This document shows, piece after piece, positions 1-5,523 of a stretch of DNA of 7,531 nt. Positions within the stretch are counted from its first letter, which is position 1; each line of letters opens with the position of its first letter. The notes under the pieces are model-generated. The model made no database searches and had not been told where the DNA came from. It saw nothing but the letters and a program-made list of their open reading frames with translations. The DNA is taken from positions 1-7,531 of the forward strand of contig JAUVEG010000057.1 in the NCBI GenBank assembly GCA_030594925.1. Reading direction: 5' to 3'. The stretch is from Gammaproteobacteria bacterium (lineage in GTDB: Bacteria > Pseudomonadota > Gammaproteobacteria > Chromatiales > Chromatiaceae). A program made the translations under genes and the position numbers.

Positions 1-44
1 CCTGACCTGAAGCCGCATCTCTATTTTGGGGATTAGCAAGTGCC

Positions 45-165
45 AGGAACCCTTGAATAAGTCCATGGGATGGGGGTTCGGGGGAGGGGCGATCTGCATG
101 CGCATTTTAACCCATTGATAGATAACCCTTCCCCCCGTAGACTAACCTGCAGGGATGCCCTGATC
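45..165 (-). repeat. Dispersed structured repeat, copy 1
   Basis: About 120 bp that aligns almost end to end with 4303-4421, by eye near 75-80% identical. Shared blocks, read on the minus strand, are GATCAG(A/G)GCAT, CCTGCA, a GGGGAAGGG run, CCCCCGAACCCCCAT, CCATG and CTTATTCA. Arms at 79-90 and 126-137 can form a G:C-rich hairpin. The element starts inside the 3' end of the gene ending at 142 and has the same orientation as that gene. Confidence 0.85.
67..89 (+). other. G-quadruplex-type motif inside repeat copy 1
   Basis: Four G runs (67-69, 72-76, 80-84 and 86-89) are separated by linkers of 2, 3 and 1 bases, which meets the usual G3+N1-7 rule. It lies on the strand opposite to the neighbouring gene. 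Copy 2 has only two long G runs at the same place, so the motif is not conserved. Whether it folds in the cell is unknown. Confidence 0.5.
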
Positions 166-465
166 CTGCCCGCCACCACGCACCAGTTCATCCATCTGCA
201 GCATTGCCTGTCGCCAGACTTCACCCTGGTTGCCGCCAGAGACCATCACCTCCATCAATGCGTATGCTAAATTACGATGCTCCGCTGACAAATCCCTGAG
301 TTTATTGAGTTTGAACAGACACCCTGCCTGCTCATAGTTGATGGTGTTCATCAAGGCATAGAGAATCAACGCCTCCCCAGATTGGGGTGACTCTCGAATA
401 GAGTCGATGATCGCCTGCAGTGTCTGTTGATGATCCTGCATCTGTGAAAGTCTGGTCGCTGTCAT
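142..465 (-). CDS. Small hypothetical protein (107 aa), C-terminus written into a repeat
   Basis: I do not recognise this family. It is a soluble, mostly helical protein with no signal peptide or membrane segment. An ATG at 465 is preferred over an in-frame TTG at 480; an AAGGA stretch lies just upstream of the ATG but very close to it, so the start is uncertain. The middle (EALILYALMNTINYEQAGCLF) is rich in Leu, Ala and Met and contains the only Cys. The end reads GGGQDQGIPAG: the last eight or so codons and the TAG stop lie in a dispersed repeat (45-165), so the native C-terminus may have been replaced. It is divergent from the exported protein gene at 576, with about 110 bp between the starts. 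Codon use and length are compatible with a real gene, but no function can be inferred. Confidence 0.6.
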   Translation of the reverse strand: MTATRLSQMQDHQQTLQAIIDSIRESPQSGEALILYALMNTINYEQAGCLFKLNKLRDLSAEHRNLAYALMEVMVSGGNQGEVWRQAMLQMDELVRGGGQDQGIPAG

Positions 466-512
466 GATCCTTGCCGACAATTCTCATTGAGGGTTAAATT
501 TTTATCAGAAAA

Positions 513-518
513 TATGAT
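513..518 (+). promoter_or_regulatory. Possible -10 box for the exported protein gene
   Basis: TATGAT matches the sigma-70 -10 consensus in five of six positions and lies about 58 bases before the start at 576, in an AT-rich intergenic stretch. No convincing -35 is present at 16-18 bp (490-495 reads AGGGTT), so this is tentative. Confidence 0.25.
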
Positions 519-539
519 ACCCTTTTGAATTCTATGCAG

Positions 540-563
540 GTTGTAAATTCTGTTGTAAATTTT
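540..563 (+). repeat. Tandem 12-bp direct repeat in the leader, before the RBS
   Basis: GTTGTAAATTCT is followed directly by GTTGTAAATTTT, giving two 12-bp units with one difference. They sit between the candidate -10 box and the AGGAGA ribosome binding site (about 564-569) of the gene at 576. This could be a regulator site or an unstructured AU-rich leader; the sequence alone does not decide. Confidence 0.5.
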
Positions 564-575
564 TAGGAGAACACA

Positions 576-2306
576 ATGCAGCTTAAACAAACCTTACTGG
601 CGTCGACTGTCGCCGCAATTCTGTCAGTCGCTCCGTCCATGGCTACAGCAGAAAACTGCTCGGCCTCACTCATGACTGACGAGGAACGCGTCGCCCATAA
701 AACAAAAATGCAGACCATGTCTGCCGAAGAGTGGAACACATACCGCAACGAACAATACAAAGTTTACCTGCAACGCGCACAGAAAATCGGTTGCAAGATA
801 CCGGCAACACCCCCCTGGCAGACCGCCGCGTCATCATCGCCTGAAACAGCCGCCGTTGATGCAGTAAAACAGGAAGCTGCAATAACCGAAGCAGCGGCTC
901 CTGCCGCCACTTCAACTGCAGCGATCGAAGATCTGCGCAAACAGGCTGAAGCGCAGCAGCAGGCTGCACAAAAGGCAGCCGCAGAGAGACGTGCTGAAAT
1001 GCAAAAACGCATGCAGGCAGCACAGCAACCGCAAACTGCTCAACAATCGGCATCGACACCTGCTGCTGCCACGAAGGCACCAGAAGCCGCTACAGCGATC
1101 CCCGCTCTTCCTGCTGACAATACCCACAAGGCTGCTGAAGAGCGTCGTCAGGCTGCAATAAAAGAGATGGAGCAGCGTCGAAAAGAGAGTGATGCGCGCC
1201 GTCAGGCAATGCAGAAGGAGATGGAAGAGAGGCGTAAAGTAGCGAAGGAACGCTATGAAGCCGCCAAAAAACAGCACGAGCAGAAGCAGGCGCCAACAGC
1301 CGCAGCAAAGCAGTCACCACAGCCTGCCGGAAAAAGCGATGCCACGCCTGCTCCCACGGTCGATGCCGGTATAGCCAAAATGCGTCAGGAAGCTGATGCA
1401 CGTCATCAGGCAATGCAAAAAGAGATGCGGCAACGACGCAAAGGAGCTGAGGAGCGTCGCCAGACAATAGAGAAAGAGATGGGCGAAAAACGCACCGCAA
1501 TGGAGAAACAACAGGCTGAAACTGAAGCAGCAATGCAAACGGATATTGCCAAACAGCGCAAGGAGGCTGATGAACGCTTCAAGGCCGCAGCAGAAGAGAT
1601 GGAGCAGCGACGCAAACAAGCCGATGCTCGCCACCAGGCAGCAGTGAAAAAGATGCAGGATATGGATGCTGGATCCCAACAACCGCAAACCACACCTGCT
1701 GGCGCTGAAGCAGCAACCGCTGCTGCAGACAAACCTCAACAGGCAGCGGCCAAAACAGGTGCAGCAAAAGAGGCGGCCGTCGACCAGAGCAAAACAGAAG
1801 TTCGCACACCAAGGCAGGCTCGGCCCGACATGAGCAGGGAGGAGTGGCTGAAACAGGTCGAAGCCCGTCGCCAGGCGGTAATGGAGCGCAGAAAAGCCAG
1901 GCGTGCTGAAATACAAAAGCGTTCACAGGCACAGGGTATGCCGGCGCGCACCGGCACTCAAATGCCAACAGCAGAGCAGCAACAGCGCTACGAGAAGAGA
2001 CGCCAGGAGATGCAAAAACGCAGGGCTCTACAGCAAAAACGTCAACAGCAGTATAGAGATGAGATGCAAAAACGCATGGACAGCGCCATCGATAATCTGC
2101 CGGCGACACCGATGGATGCCGAGCCATCAGCACCGGCGATGCGGCAGCAACGCCGTCCTGCTCCCAGACCCCCGCAGGGTTATGGCCGCAGGGCTGAACC
2201 CTATGGTTATGAGAGAGCTCCAGCTCAATATAGAGGCCCATCCGCTCAACCACGTGATTATAACGCCAGACCCCCTATGCCTTATGGCAACGACTATCCA
2301 CGTTAA
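576..2306 (+). CDS. Exported repeat-rich, charged helical protein (576 aa)
   Basis: A periplasmic or surface protein of unknown function. Residues 1-25 form a Sec signal peptide, with likely cleavage at ATA|EN. A short conserved-looking domain follows (26-75), with MTDEERVAHKTKMQTMSAEEW and two Cys, C28 and C73, that could form a disulphide. Three highly charged Arg/Lys/Glu/Gln helical blocks (about 113-150, 184-236, 263-363) built from variants of RRQAMQKEMEERRK are separated by Ala/Pro/Thr linkers. A fourth block (419-502) opens with MSREEW, echoing MSAEEW at 48-53. The tail (520-576) is rich in Pro, Tyr, Arg and Gly. AGGAGA seven bases upstream supports the start. The (D/E)ERxAHxxKM...MS.EEW N-terminus resembles that of small uncharacterised proteobacterial exported proteins (from memory). 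Possible roles are an envelope scaffold or nucleic-acid/polyanion binding; this is inference. A hairpin starts 10 bp after the stop. Confidence 0.85.
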   Translation: MQLKQTLLASTVAAILSVAPSMATAENCSASLMTDEERVAHKTKMQTMSAEEWNTYRNEQYKVYLQRAQKIGCKIPATPPWQTAASSSPETAAVDAVKQEAAITEAAAPAATSTAAIEDLRKQAEAQQQAAQKAAAERRAEMQKRMQAAQQPQTAQQSASTPAAATKAPEAATAIPALPADNTHKAAEERRQAAIKEMEQRRKESDARRQAMQKEMEERRKVAKERYEAAKKQHEQKQAPTAAAKQSPQPAGKSDATPAPTVDAGIAKMRQEADARHQAMQKEMRQRRKGAEERRQTIEKEMGEKRTAMEKQQAETEAAMQTDIAKQRKEADERFKAAAEEMEQRRKQADARHQAAVKKMQDMDAGSQQPQTTPAGAEAATAAADKPQQAAAKTGAAKEAAVDQSKTEVRTPRQARPDMSREEWLKQVEARRQAVMERRKARRAEIQKRSQAQGMPARTGTQMPTAEQQQRYEKRRQEMQKRRALQQKRQQQYRDEMQKRMDSAIDNLPATPMDAEPSAPAMRQQRRPAPRPPQGYGRRAEPYGYERAPAQYRGPSAQPRDYNARPPMPYGNDYPR

Positions 2307-2315
2307 CTTCGGACT

Positions 2316-2351
2316 GCTCTGAACGAAATCACTACGCTCTTCGTTCAGAGC
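2316..2351 (+). terminator. Hairpin just after the stop of the exported protein gene
   Basis: A perfect 12-bp inverted repeat, GCTCTGAACGAA (2316-2327) and TTCGTTCAGAGC (2340-2351), around a 12-base loop, starting 10 bp after the TAA. No U-run follows directly, so it may act as a 3' end stabiliser or a weak or factor-dependent terminator instead of a classical intrinsic one. The right arm is also the first part of repeat copy 3. Confidence 0.6.
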
Positions 2352-2493
2352 ATCCCTCCAAGTTTGTCAACGTGGGAAGGGAGGAATCTTAAAGCCTCGG
2401 TTGAATGCGCAGGTCCAGGATTTCTCCCTTCGGTCGAAATGACATGTGATTCCGCAAACGTTTGATCAATGCGCCGGGTTATTCAGAACCTGC
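2345..2493 (+). repeat. Dispersed structured repeat, diverged copy 3
   Basis: The first 28 bases (TCAGAGCATCCCTCCAAGTT and onward) match copy 2 read on the minus strand with about four differences. A GGGAAGGGAGG run, AATGCGCA (shared with copy 1) and GTTATTCAGAACC near the far end follow in the same order. It contains its own hairpin: 2376-2388 pairs with 2419-2431 over 13 bp with one G:T. The part around 2420-2445 (TTTCTCCCTTCGGTCGAAAT) also recalls a phrase I have seen scattered in other genomes. The 201-base gap between the two genes is essentially this element plus the hairpin at 2316. Confidence 0.5.
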
Positions 2494-2507
2494 GGGCTGC
2501 TCAGAAA

Positions 2508-3077
2508 CTATTTTACCCCTTCCATCAAACCGCGGATTCGCTTGACATAGCGGCGTGTCTCCTTCGGCGAGAAGGATGAAACCTGATCCCAGGTTTCGAT
2601 TTTCGAATGTACCTTGTTCGCTTTCTTATAGGCTTTTCTGACCCCGCCAAAGCCGGCATTGTAACTGCCAAAGGCAAATGCCAAACGCTCACTGGAGTCT
2701 AACTCGTTCTCACCCCAGCGCCTGTACATGTAGCGATCATAGTAGATGCCTGCCGCAATATTCCAGCGTGGCGTTTTGATACTCAGCAGATGCGGGTTCT
2801 TGCGTTTGATCTCTTTAAAGGTTGAAGGGAGAATTTGCATAACCCCCACTGCTCCGGTTCGGCTCCTGGCGCGCGGCTTCAGATTCGACTCCGCGATTCC
2901 CTGCGCCTTGAACCAGCGCCAATCGAAATTCGGACCAAAATAGCGCTTGGAGTATTTGCGGAAATGGTGATCATATTCGTTACTCCACTTTTTATCCGAT
3001 AGTGGAGGATCCTTGACTGCAGCCAGTGCAACAGCTGGAATCGACAAAAGCAGGGGCCACAACAGTATGTGCGGCAT
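2508..3077 (-). CDS. Small lytic transglycosylase, SLT domain (189 aa)
   Basis: A periplasmic murein lytic transglycosylase, cleaving the MurNAc-GlcNAc bond with formation of a 1,6-anhydro end. Residues 1-20 are a Sec signal peptide (AVALAA|VKD), with no lipobox Cys. The SLT (goose-lysozyme-like) fold fills about 45-185. The catalytic Glu is E63 in the AESNL motif; GAVGVMQILPSTF (75-87) and SYNAG (138-142) are the other family motifs. At 189 residues it is a stand-alone catalytic domain, without the SBP-like half of MltF or the superhelix of Slt70. The ATG lies 1 bp after the TGA of the DUF350 gene, with no strong Shine-Dalgarno sequence, so translation is probably coupled. Which transglycosylase class it belongs to is not clear. 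Confidence 0.92.
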   Translation of the reverse strand: MPHILLWPLLLSIPAVALAAVKDPPLSDKKWSNEYDHHFRKYSKRYFGPNFDWRWFKAQGIAESNLKPRARSRTGAVGVMQILPSTFKEIKRKNPHLLSIKTPRWNIAAGIYYDRYMYRRWGENELDSSERLAFAFGSYNAGFGGVRKAYKKANKVHSKIETWDQVSSFSPKETRRYVKRIRGLMEGVK

Positions 3078-3078
3078 A

Positions 3079-3309
3079 TCAGTTCAAGCCCAGCCCGACA
3101 ACAAGCCCCAGCGCGGTGCCGATACCGATAAACATCCCCATGATCATCAGGCCGACCGCCACGTTACCCTCCTGCAACTGATCCGGAATACTGAAACTGA
3201 CAAGATGGCTGAAGAGCTTGCAGCCCGTCCACATAAAAAACAGCGTCAGCACACCACCAAAAAAAACATACAGCAGATTTAGAACTACTGGATCAAGCGA
3301 GTCACTCAT
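3079..3309 (-). CDS. DUF350 family small inner-membrane protein (76 aa)
   Basis: A short integral membrane protein with two hydrophobic segments (about 8-30 and 49-75) around a short polar loop. The loop and second segment carry the family pattern QEGNVAVGLMIMG...GIGTALG, which is the DUF350 (YjfL-like) signature. YjfL-type proteins usually have two such units; this one has a single unit. The function of the family is unknown. GGAGG at 3316-3320 (minus strand), six bases before the ATG, is a strong ribosome binding site and fixes the start. It is the first gene of a tight two-gene unit with the lytic transglycosylase, which suggests an envelope role, but this is inference. Confidence 0.85.
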   Translation of the reverse strand: MSDSLDPVVLNLLYVFFGGVLTLFFMWTGCKLFSHLVSFSIPDQLQEGNVAVGLMIMGMFIGIGTALGLVVGLGLN

Positions 3310-3633
3310 TGTTTTCCTCCGGGAAGTTATTATTCATTCGCTTGCGACAACCTGGGAACAGAGTGACTCATCAAGTCGCCTCACTTCTCCCGCAAAGACC
3401 TCCTCCGCTCATTACCGCTATTACCAAGCATAGGTCAGTACTGGCCAGCTATCAAGTTTAGGGCTTTCAGCACCAGGAATTCTAAATGGAAATAGATACT
3501 CATCACGAAGAGCACGAAGGCAATTTATGTGCCCAGTCGATTCTTCGTGGTCTTCGTGTGCTTCGTGGTAAAAAGTCTATGAAAATATCGAGACGACACT
3601 TTATTTGTGCATTGAGAATTTCCGCCTCATCCC
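3310..3633. other. Intergenic region, 324 bases, no gene seen
   Basis: No credible coding region was found. The right part of the gap should hold the promoter of the DUF350-transglycosylase unit, but no clear -35/-10 pair could be picked. It also holds an ACGAAG-type inverted repeat (3504-3569). The near-palindromes GAGTCACTC (3299-3307) and GAGTGACTC (3361-3369) flank the DUF350 start region; their meaning is unclear. Confidence 0.6.
3504..3569. repeat. ACGAAG-type inverted repeat
   Basis: CACGAAGAGCACGAAG (3504-3519) faces CTTCGTGGTCTTCGTG (3543-3558), 15 of 16 positions complementary around a 23-base loop; a third unit, CTTCGTGGT, follows at 3561-3569. Short CACGAAG/CTTCGTG units of this kind are scattered between genes in many bacterial genomes (from memory). 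It lies downstream of the CbiM-like gene and upstream of the DUF350 gene and could end transcripts of the former. Confidence 0.75.
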
Positions 3634-4299
3634 CTACTTGCCATGCAGGTAATCTTCATCGCTAAAGGTAAACACCCATGCCGGTTTGAGTATCACCAGG
3701 ATGGTGATGATCCAGCCATTGAGCATCGCTTCGGGGAAAAACATCAACGGAATCCAGGGGTAGTAGTTATATGCCATGGCCGCCGGGGCTATGTGTGCGG
3801 CATAGAGCAACAGCAGAGATGCAGCATAAGCCGCAATCATTGCAATCAGTCCACCCGCCATAAATCCGTTCAACAGCACATAAATAAAGAAGTTACGCGG
3901 CAGCCAGGCGCGCGCCAGCAACAGCAGGACCCAGGTGAGAGATGCCGGCAGCAGGATAGCAACCAGTGCCGTTGGGAAATAACCACTCCAGTCGCCGAAG
4001 CCGTAGAGAGTAACCCCCGCCAGGACCAGGCTGCCGCCCAGTACTGCAAAACTCCAGCCAACCATCAATGTCAACACTGTCATTGCGATCAGATGAAACG
4101 CAACCCCGGCCATCATCTCTACACGCATAGACCAGAGAAGCATGATTAGCGCCAGGGATCCAAACAGGAGCGAGGAATTACTGCCGTCAAGCAATTTGCG
4201 CCATGGCGCATGACGTACCGCAGCAAGTGCAACTGCCCCGTAGGCGATGCCGCAAGCTATCACAAAATCGGCGCCAAACAGTTCACCGGACAGCTGCAT
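3634..4299 (-). CDS. CbiM-like energy-coupling-factor permease family protein (221 aa)
   Basis: A polytopic inner-membrane protein, about six or seven segments (roughly 9-28, 43-60, 63-80, 84-103, 108-130, 138-169 and 183-208). GVAFHLIAMTVLTLMVGW (65-82), the LPRNFFIYVLLNGF stretch (133-146) and the terminal FFPEAMLNGW (187-196) match the CbiM/COG3235 family, whose classical members are the substrate-specific part of cobalt/nickel ECF transporters. No CbiN, CbiQ or CbiO partner is in the window, and a His-rich N-terminus typical of metal-binding CbiM is absent (it begins MQLSGELFG), so the substrate is unknown. The start at 4299 is chosen because AGAGG lies seven bases upstream; a longer frame back to 4473 would overlap the kinase gene and read through a repeat. 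The AGAGG belongs to repeat copy 2. Confidence 0.82.
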   Translation of the reverse strand: MQLSGELFGADFVIACGIAYGAVALAAVRHAPWRKLLDGSNSSLLFGSLALIMLLWSMRVEMMAGVAFHLIAMTVLTLMVGWSFAVLGGSLVLAGVTLYGFGDWSGYFPTALVAILLPASLTWVLLLLARAWLPRNFFIYVLLNGFMAGGLIAMIAAYAASLLLLYAAHIAPAAMAYNYYPWIPLMFFPEAMLNGWIITILVILKPAWVFTFSDEDYLHGK

Positions 4300-4302
4300 T
4301 TG

Positions 4303-4421
4303 AGAACCTCTGAATAAGTTCATGGAATGGGGGTTCGGGGGAAAGGCAATCCGTATGTCCATTGCAAACCATTCGCAGATCCCCCTTCCCCCGTAGAAAA
4401 ACTTGCAGGAATGCTCTGATC
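4303..4421 (-). repeat. Dispersed structured repeat, copy 2
   Basis: Partner of 45-165, with the same block order and orientation relative to the upstream gene. Arms CGGGGGAAAGG (4336-4346) and CCTTCCCCCG (4384-4393) form a hairpin. One end touches the hairpin after the kinase stop; the other ends at the AGAGG that serves the CbiM-like gene. It fills nearly the whole gap between the two genes. Confidence 0.85.
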
Positions 4422-4448
4422 GAGGCGCAAGCAACTTGATCAGAGCAT
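4411..4448 (-). terminator. Hairpin just after the stop of the kinase gene
   Basis: A perfect 11-bp inverted repeat, ATGCTCTGATC (4411-4421) and GATCAGAGCAT (4438-4448), around a 16-base loop, starting 2 bp after the TAA of the kinase gene. Read on the minus strand, a TTTTT run follows about nine bases later, too far for a classical intrinsic terminator. It may lower readthrough into the CbiM-like gene or protect the kinase mRNA end. Confidence 0.55.
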
Positions 4449-4450
4449 CA

Positions 4451-5323
4451 TTAGCGGAAAAGATCCTCCACACCCTCCATGGAGCACTTCAGCCCCGCCA
4501 ACTGACACCCCTGCTCAAGCGCTTCCATGGGAGTTGCTGCTCCGCAAAGCGCATGAATCACTGCGGCATTGAAGACATCACCTGCTGCAACACTGTCAAC
4601 TACGGCAGAAATCCTGGCCGCAGGAGCGTGCAACAACACTCCATTTCGCTCGAGCGCCCATGCACCCTGATCACCCCAGGCGCAAAACAGCAGCGGCCGC
4701 TGCTCACCCAACCGCTGTGCTACTCCCTTCAACAGGGATTCCGCATTGCCGTATCCCGCTGACAGCGCATAGTGGCGGGAAAACAGCAGCACCTCCGGCA
4801 GACGGAACAACGCCTCGATGCCGGGACGCGGCTTCTCGACCTCGACACTCACGCGCAAGCCCTCGACTCCTGAGAGACTGCTCAACATCACATCCAGCTC
4901 ATCAGGCGCCCTGCCTTCAAAATGAATCCATTGAAAATCACCTGGATCAACATCTTCAAGAAACCACTCTGCACGATACTCGGGCAGATCACGCAGATGC
5001 ATAATAGTCCTGGAGCCACTCTCTTCACTGAGGGTGATATAGGAGGTGGGAAGCTTGCCTGAAGTGAGGTGGCGCACATGACGGAGGTCGATCTGCTGTC
5101 CGCGCAGTACCTCCTCGATATAGGCTGCATCAGAACCCTGCGGCAATACTCCCGCCCAGGCGCACTCATGCCCAAGTTGTGACAGCACAGTCAGCGTATT
5201 GGTTGCATTGCCGCCACGGCATCGCTGCTGCGACAAAACACGAACCTCACTATCTTCATCCGGATAACGCTCAACCCGGTTGATAATATCCAGGGTCGCT
5301 ATGCCAACAGCCACTATTTTCAT
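4451..5323 (-). CDS. PfkB-family sugar kinase, ketohexokinase-like (290 aa)
   Basis: A cytoplasmic ATP-dependent sugar kinase of the PfkB/ribokinase family. The sequence tracks animal ketohexokinase (fructose to fructose 1-phosphate) closely from memory: YPDEDSEVRVLSQ (20-32), RGGNATNTLTVLSQLG (36-51), SGSRTI (102-107), WIHFEGR (132-138), RVSVEVEKPR (157-166), LLFCAWGDQGA (211-221), QGCQLAGLKC (271-280). Sugar-binding positions of human KHK (D15, N42, N45) correspond to D12, N39 and N42 here, and the catalytic Asp to D249. The second signature reads DSVAAGD (243-249), with Ala where GAGD has its first Gly of the anion hole. Length is normal for the family. GGAG lies 11 bases before the ATG. 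Fructose is the likely substrate, but another ketose or a nucleoside is possible. It is first of a same-strand pair with the CbiM-like gene, with no obvious functional link. Confidence 0.88.
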   Translation of the reverse strand: MKIVAVGIATLDIINRVERYPDEDSEVRVLSQQRCRGGNATNTLTVLSQLGHECAWAGVLPQGSDAAYIEEVLRGQQIDLRHVRHLTSGKLPTSYITLSEESGSRTIMHLRDLPEYRAEWFLEDVDPGDFQWIHFEGRAPDELDVMLSSLSGVEGLRVSVEVEKPRPGIEALFRLPEVLLFSRHYALSAGYGNAESLLKGVAQRLGEQRPLLFCAWGDQGAWALERNGVLLHAPAARISAVVDSVAAGDVFNAAVIHALCGAATPMEALEQGCQLAGLKCSMEGVEDLFR

Positions 5324-5458
5324 GAATTCAGAAACTCCAATAACCGGTTTTTACCACATGATTCGCAACTGATGAAATGGTTTCGCTATACAAATAGCTG
5401 CCTTTTCATACCACAAATAGAAAAAAACGGCACATTTATCTGTTAAACAGCCCACGAG

Positions 5459-5464
5459 TATGAT
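5459..5464 (+). promoter_or_regulatory. Possible -10 box for the HU-family gene
   Basis: TATGAT, about 60 bases before the ATG at 5524. A -35 at the 17-bp position (5436-5441, TTATCT) matches only partly. A TTGACA at about 5489-5494 looks like a -35 but has no -10 before the ribosome binding site. The gap 5324-5523 is AT-rich and must also hold the divergent kinase promoter. Confidence 0.25.
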
Positions 5465-5523
5465 AGTTTCCATAACGTCATATCTTCGTTGACAAAATAT
5501 CACAATATGAGGAGGAGTCATTC

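Noticed and set aside
1..44. Possible gene running off the left edge on the minus strand (ATG near 27)
   Set aside because: Fewer than ten codons are visible and no ribosome binding site supports it.
1314..2253. Long minus-strand frames (up to 224 codons) opposite the exported protein gene
   Set aside because: They are shadows: the repetitive Gln/Lys/Ala/Arg codons on the plus strand make stop codons rare on the other strand. The products are Cys/Leu/Phe/Ser-rich without any family motif, and the plus-strand gene has an RBS and a signal peptide.
3643..4149. Plus-strand frame of 168 codons
   Set aside because: It is antisense to the CbiM-like membrane protein; its Gln/His/Arg-rich product is typical of the complement of hydrophobic codons.
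45..4448. Repeat copies as integron attC sites
   Set aside because: They follow stop codons and fold into hairpins, but the genes are in mixed orientation, no integrase is seen, and the copies lack a clear RYYYAAC/GTTRRRY end pair.
3634..4473. Longer version of the CbiM-like protein starting at 4473
   Set aside because: It would overlap the kinase gene end, read through the hairpin and the whole repeat copy 2, and add a non-hydrophobic head unlike the family; the ATG at 4299 has a proper RBS.
5489..5494. TTGACA as the -35 of the HU-family gene promoter
   Set aside because: At 16-18 bp downstream lies the ribosome binding site rather than a -10 box.
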